A DNA stretch of 64,000 nucleotides from Brachybacterium sp. P6-10-X1 (GTDB lineage: Bacteria; Actinomycetota; Actinomycetes; Actinomycetales; Dermabacteraceae), in NCBI RefSeq assembly GCF_001969445.1, contig NZ_CP017297.1:2976001-3040000 (forward strand), in the 5' to 3' direction. Under the pieces are notes generated by a model. That model was given only the letters and a program-made list of their open reading frames with translations. It did not search any database and was not told where the DNA came from. This document shows, one piece after another, positions 27,094 to 35,572 of this stretch (positions are counted from its first letter, which is position 1; each line of letters starts with the position of its first letter). The position numbers were made by a program, and so were the translations under genes.

Positions 27094-27627
27094 ATGACTC
27101 CGAAAGACCTGATCGTCCTGCTGGACTGCGGCGACACGCTCATCGATGAAGGGACCGAGATCCACCAGGACCCCGGCGTCGTCCTCTCGGGTGACCTGGT
27201 GCCCGGCGCCGATCGGATGGTCCGGGACCTCGTCGCCGACGGGTTCCGCCTCGCGCTGGTGGCCGACGGGCGCCACGCCTCCTTCGAGAACCTCTTGTCC
27301 CAGCACGGTCTCTTCGACCTGTTCGAGACGCTGACCTGCTCGGAGGCCATCCGGCACGAGAAGCCCAGCCCCCGGATGTTCAAGGCGGCCCTCGGATCGC
27401 TGGACCTCGCGGAGTCCGACGCCTCGCGCTGCGTGATGGTCGGCAACAATCTCGCTCGCGACATCGCCGGCGCCAACCGGATGGGGATCAGGAGCATCCA
27501 CCTGGCCTGGACGGATCGGTACCCGAAGACGCCCGCCGACCCTGATGAGATCCCTGATCACACGATCAGCACTCCCGCCGAGCTGCTGCCGCTGCTGCGG
27601 GGGCTCGAGGACGAGCAACGACCCTGA
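27094..27627 (+). CDS. HAD-superfamily hydrolase
   Basis: A 177-residue HAD protein. Motif I is LLDCGDTL (nucleophile Asp, but Gly at the usual second Asp position, the DxGDT variant). Motif III Lys is in RHEKPSPRMF, and motif IV reads MVGNNLARDI. ATG 27094 is internal to a longer frame and is chosen because conserved sequence begins there. The phosphatase substrate is unknown. It lies 65 nt past the PepSY gene and ends facing a methyltransferase. Confidence 0.8.
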   Translation: MTPKDLIVLLDCGDTLIDEGTEIHQDPGVVLSGDLVPGADRMVRDLVADGFRLALVADGRHASFENLLSQHGLFDLFETLTCSEAIRHEKPSPRMFKAALGSLDLAESDASRCVMVGNNLARDIAGANRMGIRSIHLAWTDRYPKTPADPDEIPDHTISTPAELLPLLRGLEDEQRP

Positions 27628-27645
27628 CCGGCCCGGGCGGGCCGG
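27628..27645. terminator. GC hairpin between convergent genes
   Basis: CCGGCCC and GGGCCGG form a 7-bp stem with a GGGC loop immediately after the HAD stop and 10 nt from the methyltransferase stop. It is suited to act in both directions; no T tract is present. Confidence 0.45.
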
Positions 27646-27654
27646 CAGCGGCGG

Positions 27655-28533
27655 TCAGCGCCCGTCGCGGCGGGCGGCCCAGACGGTGCGTTCGGTCCGC
27701 ACCCTGAGGTCGTCCCGGCGCAGGATGCTGCGGGGACCGTCGGCATCCACCAGGTCATCGAGCGCGGCGAGGTCCTCGACGGGCAGGTGGTCGGCGACGG
27801 CGCCGCGGAGACGCTGCAGGACGCCGTGGGCGTACCGGCCGATCACCTCGTCGCCGGAGCCGTCGATGTCGACGTCGAGCGTGCGCTCGACCTCGACGGT
27901 GAACCCGGCTGCCGTCAGCGACGGGCCCCAGTCGGCCCCGCGGTGGGGCATCAGCTCCTGCTGGAGGCGGTCGGCCGCGCGGTGGACGCGCTCCTCCAGG
28001 CCGGGTCGGTCCGCGGGGGCGTTCTCGGGCAGGAAGCGCGGGTGCCCGGCCAGCTCCACGACGGCCAGGAGGGCGCCCGGGGCGAGGGCGTCGTGGACGG
28101 CGCGCAGGGCGCGGGCGGGATCGGTCAGGTGGTGCATCGAGGCCGACGCCCACACCAGTTCCGGAGACCCGAGCTCCGGCCACCGGTCCCCGTCGAGGTC
28201 GGCCTGGACCGTCCGCACCCGATCCTGGACGCCGCGGGCGAGCGCCGTCGCGCGCAGGCGCTCCAGGTGGTCACCGGAGACGTCGACCGCCGTCACCTGC
28301 GCCGTCGGGAAGCGGTCGAGGAGGGCGAAGGTCCCCGTTCCTGTGCCGCTCCCCAGATCCACGACGTGCTGCGGGTCGCTCCACAGGGGCAGCGAGGCCG
28401 TGATCGATGCGATGTGCTCGGCGAGCACCTCGGCGTCCAGGTCGAGGATCTCCGCCTGGTCCGCGTCGGTGGGGCCGGGACCGTGATCGTGGGACGAGGG
28501 GTGGGCATGGGTGTGCGGAGGCGAGAGGTTCAC
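27655..28533 (-). CDS. Class I SAM-dependent methyltransferase
   Basis: About 292 residues. The start at GTG 28533 gives a His-rich N-terminus (PHTHAHPSSHDHG), then the SAM-binding motif VVDLGSGTGTGTFALL and the acidic VTAVDVSG strand; ASASMHHLTDP is typical of methyltransferase domain 11/25. No membrane segment. The target is unknown. The His-rich lead could bind metal but may be incidental. Confidence 0.82.
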   Translation of the reverse strand: MNLSPPHTHAHPSSHDHGPGPTDADQAEILDLDAEVLAEHIASITASLPLWSDPQHVVDLGSGTGTGTFALLDRFPTAQVTAVDVSGDHLERLRATALARGVQDRVRTVQADLDGDRWPELGSPELVWASASMHHLTDPARALRAVHDALAPGALLAVVELAGHPRFLPENAPADRPGLEERVHRAADRLQQELMPHRGADWGPSLTAAGFTVEVERTLDVDIDGSGDEVIGRYAHGVLQRLRGAVADHLPVEDLAALDDLVDADGPRSILRRDDLRVRTERTVWAARRDGR

Positions 28534-28672
28534 CCCCTCACCGTAGGGTCGCCATGCGTCACCAGCACCTCGGTTTGCTGTCCGCGCAACGAGGTGACCG
28601 TCGACGCGGCCCGCGGCGCACGGTGGAGCGGCGCGGACCACAGGCCGCCGGTCGTCCGGGCGCCCGGGGCCC

Positions 28673-29002
28673 TCACCCCTCGCGGATCGTCATCCGCGCG
28701 ATGCGACCTCCGTCGATGTCGAAGGTGAAGGAGCTGCGGCCGTTGGCGTGATTGCTGCGCCAGTCGCCGATCACGGTGATGCGGTTGCCGTCGACGGCGA
28801 CCTCCTCCGGGGTGAGCACCCCTCGGGCGCCGAGGAACTCCGTGTCGCTCCAGGTCTTGATGGCATCACGGTCGGGGAACACCCGCCCCCAGTCGTCGAC
28901 CACGCCGTCGCCGGTGAAGGCGTCGAGGAAGGCCTGCTCGTCGTGCCGGTTGACGGCCTCGACGAAGGAGTCGACGGGTTCGGGAATGTCGGTCCGGGTC
29001 AT
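28673..29002 (-). CDS. SnoaL-like/NTF2-fold protein
   Basis: A 109-residue small alpha+beta barrel protein. VDSFVEAVNRHDEQAFLDAF is the classic NTF2/SnoaL opening helix pair, followed by short strands ending in IDGGRIARMTI. ATG 29002 has GAGGAG about 8 nt upstream. Such proteins act as isomerases, hydrolases or ligand carriers; role here unknown. Confidence 0.8.
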   Translation of the reverse strand: MTRTDIPEPVDSFVEAVNRHDEQAFLDAFTGDGVVDDWGRVFPDRDAIKTWSDTEFLGARGVLTPEEVAVDGNRITVIGDWRSNHANGRSSFTFDIDGGRIARMTIREG

Positions 29003-29080
29003 GTCAGAACTCCTCGTGGCTCGCGATCGTCCGTGGCCCGAGCATGGCACGTCGGCCGACATCGGCGCCAGGCTCCGACC

Positions 29081-29635
29081 TCAGGTGCAGGACCCGTAGC
29101 CCCCACCGAGAAAGTCGAAGCCGATGGCCCATTCGTGGCTGACGGGCGGTGAGGACCATCCGCCGGGGCCGACCGCTTCGACGCTCACGTCGCCCGCCCA
29201 GGCCTGGTTCCAGCCCCCGGTGATGCCCCAGGCGACCGTGGAGGTCGTCGCCGGCACGTACGTCGGACTGTCGGCCGGGACGAGGGGGTAGCCCTCGGAC
29301 GTCTGGCCGCTGTTCCAGCCGTCGGGTGCGCCGCCGTCGACGGTGATCGTCACCAGGTACCCCGAGACCGGCAGGCCGTCCGCGGAGGTGTCCAGATGCA
29401 GCAGGTTCGGGGCCCCGTTGCGTCCTTCGCACGTGGTCACGGCCGGGGAGACCGACGCCGCGCTCGCCGTCAGGCCGGCCGTCTCCTCGGACACCCAGGC
29501 GGCATCGGTCAGCTGGGGCGCCGTGGCGTCGAGCGGGCCGGCGGCGAGACCGAAGCCCGTCGCCGTGGTGAGCACCAGTCCGGCGGTCAGCGCGAGGCGT
29601 CGGCGTCCGGTCCGTCGGGAGTCGGTGGTCGTCAT
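29081..29635 (-). CDS. Exported protein, last gene of SipW-type operon
   Basis: A 184-residue product with a twin-Arg-like charged start (TGRRRLALTAG), one hydrophobic segment, and then a DAAWVSEE region that resembles the alternate signal-peptide tail seen upstream in the operon. The remainder is a beta-rich, Gly/Trp/Tyr-rich domain with two Cys (TTCEG, YGSC at the end) that could form a disulfide. ATG 29635 overlaps the preceding stop as ATGA. Probably an exported fibre or surface component; family not recognised. Confidence 0.65.
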   Translation of the reverse strand: MTTTDSRRTGRRRLALTAGLVLTTATGFGLAAGPLDATAPQLTDAAWVSEETAGLTASAASVSPAVTTCEGRNGAPNLLHLDTSADGLPVSGYLVTITVDGGAPDGWNSGQTSEGYPLVPADSPTYVPATTSTVAWGITGGWNQAWAGDVSVEAVGPGGWSSPPVSHEWAIGFDFLGGGYGSCT

Positions 29636-30465
29636 GGTGTGCCGTCCTCGTCCTGCTCGTCGTTCCTGGTCAGTGCGCGCCGTCCCCGGTGCAGCGAGGC
29701 CCCGAGCAGCAGAATGGCTGCCGCAGCGAGCAGCCAGACGGCCACGGCCATGCCGGTGGCGGCGAGGAACCCGAGCGGCACCTGATCGGCCGGTGCGTTC
29801 CCCGAGGACCCGGTGCTCCCCGTGTCGAAGCCGCCGGATCCCGACGCGGCATCGTCGGATGTGCCGTGGGACGGACGGGTTCCCCCGGTGGAGTCCCCGG
29901 ACCCTCCGGACCCGTCGACGGAGGCTCCGCCGGATTCGTCGCCGGTGCCCCCACCCGGCGAGACGGAGAGATCGTCGCCGACTCCCCGCGCCCGCAGGCT
30001 CAGCGTGCCCGCCAGGGACTGGACGTCCTCCGCCGTCCCGTCGGGAAGGCCCACCCGGACCAGCAGCCACTGATGGTCGGTGGCCGCCTGGGAGCCGAGG
30101 TCGTAGGACCCGCCGGAGGGGGTCCCGCGGCCCTCGAGCAGGCTCGTCCCACCGGGGCACGTCGTGGAGGCCGGCCGAGCGGCGCAGGCCTCGACGCTCA
30201 CCTCGACGTGCTCGGCGAGGTCACCGCCGACCACCAGGGTCCGCGAGATGGCTCCGTCCTCGACCCCCGGAGCCGAGATCTTCACGGCCCATGCCATGGT
30301 GTCACCGGGGGCGAGGGTCTCCGCCCCGCCGGAGGTCACCGAGACCAGCTCCAGGGAGCGACCTTGCACGAGCTGCTCGGTCCCCTCGGCCCGCGCGAGC
30401 GGGGACAGGGCGAGCAGGAGGACGAAGGCGGCGACGGCGGTGGCGATCCGTCGGGTCGCGGTCAT
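29632..30465 (-). CDS. Secreted, membrane-anchored protein of SipW-type operon
   Basis: A 277-residue protein with an ordinary signal peptide (cleavage about LARAEG, residue 27), a beta-rich external domain of ~130 residues with a Cys pair, a ~75-residue Gly/Ser/Asp-rich stalk, one C-terminal helix (VWLLAAAAILLLG) and a basic tail. The anchor layout is sortase-like, but LPXTG is absent. ATG 30465 overlaps the sipW stop as ATGA. It may be a base or anchor for the SipW-processed proteins encoded upstream; this is inference. Confidence 0.7.
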   Translation of the reverse strand: MTATRRIATAVAAFVLLLALSPLARAEGTEQLVQGRSLELVSVTSGGAETLAPGDTMAWAVKISAPGVEDGAISRTLVVGGDLAEHVEVSVEACAARPASTTCPGGTSLLEGRGTPSGGSYDLGSQAATDHQWLLVRVGLPDGTAEDVQSLAGTLSLRARGVGDDLSVSPGGGTGDESGGASVDGSGGSGDSTGGTRPSHGTSDDAASGSGGFDTGSTGSSGNAPADQVPLGFLAATGMAVAVWLLAAAAILLLGASLHRGRRALTRNDEQDEDGTP

Positions 30466-31037
30466 CCCCGGCTCCTCGCCGGCGACCGGGGCCACAGGCC
30501 CCAGATGACGAACGCGGCGGCGATCATGCCCAGCGGCGCGAGCATCCTGGAGGTTCCCAGCTGCGCGACCAGCGGGGCGATGCCGGGGACGGAGAAGACC
30601 ACGCGGGAGACCTCGGTGACCTCGTACGGAGCAGGATCATCCTGCTCGTTGGCATCGCCACGCAGGGTGAGGAGACGGGCGTCCGCCCGGTCGGCATCGT
30701 CGATCGCGACCACGCGGTGGGTGACCGGGAGCTCGCCGGCCCCGCGATCCACCGTGACGATGTCTCCCTCCTCCACGTCGGCCGCCTCGATCGATCTCAC
30801 CAGGGCGGCGGAGCCCACCGGGATCGTCGGCTCCATCGACCCCGAGCTGAACAGCATCACCTGGAACCCGAGGAACGAGGTGAGCACGGCGAGGACGGCG
30901 CACAGCAGTCCGAGCGCCGCGGCGGCCCACAGGAGCACATCGCCGAGGACGCGCAGCGCACCGCGGGTGCGGTTGCGGGTGCGCGGGCGAGTGCGCCGGA
31001 GGACGGGGGTATCGGAGGTCGCGGTGGTCTGGGTCAT
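30462..31037 (-). CDS. sipW: SipW-type signal peptidase I
   Basis: A 191-residue membrane protease with an N-terminal helix (about residues 30-58), a second helix near the C-terminus (about 165-183), and the catalytic Ser in FSSGSMEPTIP. VTHRVVAI supplies His where Lys occurs in the classical enzyme, as in ER-type/SipW signal peptidases. It is encoded immediately after two proteins with alternate-type signal peptides, which are probably its substrates. Confidence 0.9.
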   Translation of the reverse strand: MTQTTATSDTPVLRRTRPRTRNRTRGALRVLGDVLLWAAAALGLLCAVLAVLTSFLGFQVMLFSSGSMEPTIPVGSAALVRSIEAADVEEGDIVTVDRGAGELPVTHRVVAIDDADRADARLLTLRGDANEQDDPAPYEVTEVSRVVFSVPGIAPLVAQLGTSRMLAPLGMIAAAFVIWGLWPRSPARSRG

Positions 31038-31081
31038 GGGGAGTCCCCTCCGTGCGGGTCCAGGTGGTCGGGGATGATCGG

Positions 31082-31747
31082 TCAGAGCTGGGAGATCGTG
31101 ACGGACAGGCCCACGGGCGAGCTCGTGCCCTGCACGTCCCCGCCGGCGTCGCCGTCACGGGGAGCGGCCACCCGCAGGTCCAGGCAGAGGCCGAGGGAGT
31201 CCTGGGCGTCCGCGCCGATCTCGGCGCTCGTCCCGTCCATCCCGGTGCCGAACACCTGATAGGAGTCCGGGCCGCCGGCGAGGTAGGTCGCCCCGGCGCT
31301 GAAGTCCGACGCGGTGCACTGGGCGATCGAGGCCTCCCGGACGACCACCCGGTACTCGAGCGCCTGGGCCAGAGCACCCTCGGCGGAGACCTCGTCGAGC
31401 TGCACCGTCCCGCCCCGGGTGGATCCCGAGGCGGTGCGGAGGTTGAGCCAGCCGTAGTGGGAATCGCCTGCGGTCGGGGCCACATAGGTCCCGCCCGGCG
31501 CGAGCCCGGTGAGGTCCGTCGCGAGGATCGCGGGATCCCCGGGGCCGTGGTGGGCCCAGTCGCTGCCGGCTGTCTGCGACTGGGTTTCGAAGGTGCCGGC
31601 GGTGAACGTGGCCGAGGCCGCCTGCGGGTCGTGCCAGGCCGCCACGGTCACGGCGCTCGCCATGCCGAGGGCGAGCCCGCCCGCCAGGAGGCCGAGCACC
31701 CTGGCGGGACGGGCCGTGCCCTCCCGGGTCTCCTGGCGCGCGGACAT
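31082..31747 (-). CDS. SipW-dependent exported protein (second)
   Basis: A 221-residue protein with a basic start, one hydrophobic helix (VLGLLAGGLALGMASAVTVA) and the alternate-signal hallmark AAWHDPQAASATFTAGTF just after it, as in TasA/CalY-type precursors. The mature part is beta-rich with two Cys. ATG 31747 shares a base with the stop of the preceding gene (TGATG). Probably a minor fibre or accessory subunit. Confidence 0.78.
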   Translation of the reverse strand: MSARQETREGTARPARVLGLLAGGLALGMASAVTVAAWHDPQAASATFTAGTFETQSQTAGSDWAHHGPGDPAILATDLTGLAPGGTYVAPTAGDSHYGWLNLRTASGSTRGGTVQLDEVSAEGALAQALEYRVVVREASIAQCTASDFSAGATYLAGGPDSYQVFGTGMDGTSAEIGADAQDSLGLCLDLRVAAPRDGDAGGDVQGTSSPVGLSVTISQL

Positions 31748-32370
31748 CAGGCCAGCGAGCTGCCCGAGGTGCCGGTCAGCGTCCAGGTGACGTCGGCCGT
31801 CTCGTTCTGCGCGAGCTCCGAGTCCGCGGTGACGGTGACCTTCAGGTACACCACTTCCTCGAGGGAGGTGAGATCGAAGATGTCGTCGTGGGTGGTCCCC
31901 CCGGTGACGGACTCCGAGCTGATCATCGTGCCGATCGTCTCCGTGGCGTCGATGTCGTTGACCTGCTGGATCGTGAAGGTCAGGTTGTCCGCGGCGGTGC
32001 CGGTCGCCGTCACGGCACCGTCCACGGTCGCCGCGTAGTCCGAGGACTGTTCCAGACGCACCGCGTACACCGCGGTGGCCGAGTCCGAGGGGGAGAGGTT
32101 GTCCGCCAGCCCGTCGAAGTCCAGCGTCAGGGGAGACTCCGGGGCGGTGGCCGCGAAGGTCTCGCCGTCGGAGCTGCTCTCGAGGGCGAAGGAACCGGCG
32201 GCGAAGCTGCCCTGGGCGGACTCGGTATCCGTCCACGACGCGAGCGTCAGGACTCCCCCGAGCCCGAGCACGAGCCCGCCGGCGGTGATCGCCAGCAGCT
32301 TGCGACGACGCTGGGAGGGCTCGCGCTCCTCGGTGATGGTCTGCGTGTTCCGGGTGTTCTCGGTGGTCAT
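31747..32370 (-). CDS. TasA/CalY-like SipW-dependent exported protein (first)
   Basis: A 207-residue product. Charged start with RRRKLLAITAGG, a hydrophobic helix, then LASWTDTESAQGSFAAGSF, the pattern of alternate signal peptides processed by SipW. The mature part is Ser/Thr/Asp-rich and beta-like without Cys, similar in size and character to CalY/TasA. It is the first gene of the five-gene operon, divergent from the response regulator. A fibre-forming matrix role is plausible from context only. Confidence 0.8.
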   Translation of the reverse strand: MTTENTRNTQTITEEREPSQRRRKLLAITAGGLVLGLGGVLTLASWTDTESAQGSFAAGSFALESSSDGETFAATAPESPLTLDFDGLADNLSPSDSATAVYAVRLEQSSDYAATVDGAVTATGTAADNLTFTIQQVNDIDATETIGTMISSESVTGGTTHDDIFDLTSLEEVVYLKVTVTADSELAQNETADVTWTLTGTSGSSLA

Positions 32371-32387
32371 GGCCCCTGCTCCGTCCT

Positions 32388-32424
32388 GCCGGTCCGTACC
32401 GGCCCTTTATGCTGGTGAGACCAG
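32388..32424. promoter_or_regulatory. Two inverted repeats in the divergent calY/regulator gap
   Basis: GCCGGTCCGTACCGGC (32388-32403; 6-4-6) and CTGGTGAGACCAG (32412-32424; 5-3-5) lie in the 156-nt gap. The second is next to an A/T-rich CCCTTTATG that could be the -10 of the minus-strand operon. They are candidate binding sites for the adjacent response regulator. Confidence 0.4.
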
Positions 32425-32526
32425 TAGGCGTCAGGAACGGCAGAGTCGTCGGCGACCGTGCGTGGAAACACGCAGATACTGTGGTGCCAGCTCCCGCGCA
32501 CCGGGCGGGATCGGGGAGGAGTGGCC

Positions 32527-33216
32527 ATGCGCAGCGGAGGTGCTGCCGGACGGCGCGCTCGTCCGCTGCGCGTGAGCGTCGTCGAGGACGAGGCGCTGAT
32601 GCGCTCGATGCTGGCCCGGACGATCGACGCAGCCGACGGGATGCGTGTCGTCCACGAGCTCGACAGCGCGGCGGCCGCGCGGCTCGCGATCTCACCGCGC
32701 AGCACGGACATCGCCCTGCTCGACGTGAACCTCGGCGACGGCAACGGCGTGAAGCTCGGCCTCGACCTGCAGAGGGCCGACCCCCGGATCGCCATCATGC
32801 TGCTGTCCAGTCTCGACGTGATGGGCCTGTTCCTGTCGGTCCAGGACGAGGTCAGCGAGCCCTGGAGCTACCTCTCCAAGCGCTCCTCCTTCACCCGGGA
32901 CGTGCTGCTCGGCGCGATCGAGGCGACCGCCGACGGCGAGACGGTCATCGATCCCAGCCTCGTGCAGCGCTCGCGCCCCCGTGCCGGGACACCGGTCGCG
33001 GGGCTCACCGCCGCACAGTTCGATGTGCTGCGGCTTGTCGCCGAAGGTCTGTCGAACGAGGCGGTCGCCGGGCGGCTGCACCTCTCCGAGCGCTCGGTGG
33101 AGAGCCATCTGCTGGCCATCTACCGCCGCCTCGGGGTCGACGGCGAGGGAGCGAACAGGCGCGTCCGCGCCGTGCTGATCTTTCTCGAGCAGACGGGCCG
33201 CACATGGCAGCGATGA
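32527..33216 (+). CDS. LuxR-family response regulator
   Basis: A 229-residue two-domain regulator. Receiver: VVEDEALM acidic pocket, phospho-Asp in ALLDVNLGDG (about residue 66), and Lys in YLSKRSSF. The C-terminal LuxR helix-turn-helix is LTAAQFDVLRLVAEGLSNEA, then ERSVESHLLAIYRRL. ATG 32527 has GGAGGAG upstream. The stop overlaps the histidine kinase start. It likely controls the divergent SipW-type operon. Confidence 0.88.
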   Translation: MRSGGAAGRRARPLRVSVVEDEALMRSMLARTIDAADGMRVVHELDSAAAARLAISPRSTDIALLDVNLGDGNGVKLGLDLQRADPRIAIMLLSSLDVMGLFLSVQDEVSEPWSYLSKRSSFTRDVLLGAIEATADGETVIDPSLVQRSRPRAGTPVAGLTAAQFDVLRLVAEGLSNEAVAGRLHLSERSVESHLLAIYRRLGVDGEGANRRVRAVLIFLEQTGRTWQR

Positions 33217-34361
33217 GGGGCCGGCGCCTGGGGGTCGTGGCCTCCGTCGGCGTGCTGAACATGGTGGGCTTCGCCGTGCTGGTCGCTGAACAGGCCATCG
33301 AGTGGAGCGCGGGGGGCCCGGCGGCCCCGCTGATCTGGTGGGTCGGAGGGGTGACCCTGGTGATCGGGCTGGTGCTGGTGGCCGCGATCCTGCTCCTCGC
33401 GGTGCTGGTCCGGCTCTGGTGGCTCCGGCTCGGTGTGGGCGTGGGCCTCGTCGTGGTCCAGGCCCTGGTGCGGACCCTGCTACTGCTTCCCGCCATCGCG
33501 GCCGACGGCGGCCCGCCGGCAGCCGTCGTGTGGGCCACGGGGATGACCGGCTATTCGGTGGCGCTCGGTGCCGGTCTCCTGGTGGGTGCGCTGCTGGTGC
33601 GTGAGGACCGGGAGCGGGAGCGACGGGAGGCGGAGGAGGGCCGGGCACGGCAGGCGATCGCGGAGCTGGAGGGAGAGGAGCTGCGCGTGCGCCGGATGGT
33701 CGCCGATCGCCTGCACGGCACCGTGCAGCATCGCCTGGTGGTCATCGCGAGCGGTCTGGACCACGCGGCCGCCGACCTCGAGGGCTCGGGCTCCGGGAGG
33801 TGGGTCCCGACGCTGCGCGAATGGGCCGCGGACCTCGACGAGCTGCGCGAGGAGCAGGTGCGCTCCCTCAGCCACAGCCTGTTCCCCTCCGGTGCCGACC
33901 TCGGCACCTACGAGGCGATCTGCGCCCTGCTGGACCGCCTGCCCACGAGCGTGGCCACCACGGTGGTCCTGGGCCCGCGGATGCGCGATATCGTGCACGA
34001 ACACGGGTCCCCGCTGCCGCTGGTGGACCGCCTGGTGGCCGTGTATGCGGTCGAGGAGGCCGTCACCAACGCGCTCAAGCACGGCAGGGCGGAGGCGGTC
34101 ACGGTCACCATCGAGATCGCGCAGGACACCGAGGCCCTCTGGATGCTCGACGTGACCGTCGACGACGACGGCTCGGGCCCGCCGGCCGGGCCGACGGTCC
34201 TCTCCGGCCTCGCCCGGCACCGCTCCCGCGCGGAGGCCCGCGGCGGATCGCTCGAGCTCACGCGGTCGCCCGTCGGTGGTGCCCGGCTCCACCTCGTGCT
34301 GCCGTTCGTCCCCGAGACCGGTCAGCCCGCCGTCGCGCCGGCCTCTCCCGGCACCGGGTAG
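33213..34361 (+). CDS. Membrane sensor histidine kinase
   Basis: A 382-residue kinase with four N-terminal helices (about residues 8-28, 40-66, 70-92, 100-122), a coiled linker rich in Glu/Arg, a HisKA_3-like H-box DRLHGTVQHRLVV, and an ATPase domain with the N-box AVEEAVTNALKHG and a DDDGSGPP loop. ATG 33213 overlaps the regulator stop (ATGA); ATG 33204 is in frame. It forms a pair with the preceding regulator. Its last 40 nt overlap the end of the opposing beta-propeller gene. Confidence 0.87.
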   Translation: MRGRRLGVVASVGVLNMVGFAVLVAEQAIEWSAGGPAAPLIWWVGGVTLVIGLVLVAAILLLAVLVRLWWLRLGVGVGLVVVQALVRTLLLLPAIAADGGPPAAVVWATGMTGYSVALGAGLLVGALLVREDRERERREAEEGRARQAIAELEGEELRVRRMVADRLHGTVQHRLVVIASGLDHAAADLEGSGSGRWVPTLREWAADLDELREEQVRSLSHSLFPSGADLGTYEAICALLDRLPTSVATTVVLGPRMRDIVHEHGSPLPLVDRLVAVYAVEEAVTNALKHGRAEAVTVTIEIAQDTEALWMLDVTVDDDGSGPPAGPTVLSGLARHRSRAEARGGSLELTRSPVGGARLHLVLPFVPETGQPAVAPASPGTG

Positions 34362-35239
34362 TCGACGAAGGCGAAGGCCGAGCCGTCCGGCGCCCAGCTG
34401 GGGACGTTCATCGTCCCCTGGCCGCCGTGCAGCGAGACCAGCGTCGTCGGCTCCTGCCACGCCCCGACCCGCACCAGCCGCAGCTGCACGGGCCGGTTCT
34501 CGGGATGGCCGATGGTGCCGGGCGGGAAGCTCACGTAGCAGGCGACGTCCCCGGTGGGGGCGACCTGCGGGAACCAGTTGACCCGCTCATCGGCCGTGAG
34601 CTGCTCGAGCCTGGTGCCGTCGGGCCGGATCCGTGCCAGCTGGGCATGGCCCGGCGAGGTGGAGAACTGCTCGGTGTTGAAGAGGATCCATCGCCCGTCG
34701 GGGGTGAAGACGCAGCCGTCGGCCGGACCGGGATCGGTCGTCACCGCGCGGTCCCCGCGGCCGTCCACTCCGATCAGGTGGATCCGGGCGGAGGCCGGGA
34801 GGTCCCCGCCCTGCGGCTCCAGGCGCACGTAGGCGAGCTGCGTGCCGTCCGGGCTCACCCCGTGCAGGAAGTGCAGGGGACCGTCCTCGTGGGTCACCCG
34901 ACGGATCGGGCCGCCGCCGAAGGGCACGTGCCAGATGTGGTGGTCGCCGGCCGACGCGAAGACTCCGGAGCCGTCGGGTGCGAGCACGTGGTCGTTGTTC
35001 ACCGGCGGCAGCCCCGGCGCGTCGAACGGCTCGGGCGCGGCGGACCCGTCGGCCGGCAGGAACCACAGCCTCCCGTCCCCGTTGACCAGCAGGCGCCCGT
35101 CGTCGGTCCAGTTCGGCGCCTCGTAGAGGCGCTGGCCGGACTCGTGCACCGTGCGCACGGCACCGCTCGCGCGGTCCCAGACGCGGATCCTCGCGCGCTG
35201 GCCGGGAAGGAGGGTCCGCCAGGAGATGCTCTCGCTCAT
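34322..35239 (-). CDS. TolB/WD40-like beta-propeller protein
   Basis: A 305-residue protein of repeated ~45-residue blades with APDGSG, SPDGTQLAY, TPDGRWILF and APDGSAFAF turns, as in TolB-like or WD40-like PD40 repeats. No signal peptide, so probably cytosolic. ATG 35239 is the first Met before the repeats. The propeller may bind a protein or a sugar; no catalytic residues are recognised. The 3' end overlaps the convergent kinase by 40 nt. Confidence 0.75.
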   Translation of the reverse strand: MSESISWRTLLPGQRARIRVWDRASGAVRTVHESGQRLYEAPNWTDDGRLLVNGDGRLWFLPADGSAAPEPFDAPGLPPVNNDHVLAPDGSGVFASAGDHHIWHVPFGGGPIRRVTHEDGPLHFLHGVSPDGTQLAYVRLEPQGGDLPASARIHLIGVDGRGDRAVTTDPGPADGCVFTPDGRWILFNTEQFSTSPGHAQLARIRPDGTRLEQLTADERVNWFPQVAPTGDVACYVSFPPGTIGHPENRPVQLRLVRVGAWQEPTTLVSLHGGQGTMNVPSWAPDGSAFAFVDYPVPGEAGATAG

Positions 35240-35298
35240 AGGCGGAAGTCTGGCACGACGGAGATCTCCCCGGCGTCGGTTCTCCGGCGGCGCCGCCG

Positions 35299-35565
35299 TC
35301 ATCCCCCCGGCCCCATGACGACCAGCATCAGGACGACGAGGAACAGCGCCAGAGCACCGAGCGCGGTCCCGATGGCGGCCGGGAGCACCTTCGGGGCCGC
35401 CCCCGTGTCGTGGCGACCGATGCCGATCAGCCCGAGAACGACCGCGGTCACCGCGACCGGGGCGGAGATCATGTCCCCGACGGCCGGGATCACCAGGCAC
35501 CCGACCGCGGCCAGGCCGAAGGTCAGGGACCAGTCCCCGGCGGAGTATCGCTTGGGCTCACGCAT
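35299..35565 (-). CDS. Small multi-helix membrane protein
   Basis: An 88-residue product starting MREPKRYSAGDW with three hydrophobic segments (about residues 13-28, 31-48, 61-83). ATG 35565 lies 8 nt beyond the MerR stop, so it is probably co-transcribed. Family not recognised; a DUF4190-like small membrane protein is possible. Confidence 0.6.
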   Translation of the reverse strand: MREPKRYSAGDWSLTFGLAAVGCLVIPAVGDMISAPVAVTAVVLGLIGIGRHDTGAAPKVLPAAIGTALGALALFLVVLMLVVMGPGG

Positions 35566-35572
35566 CGCCCCA

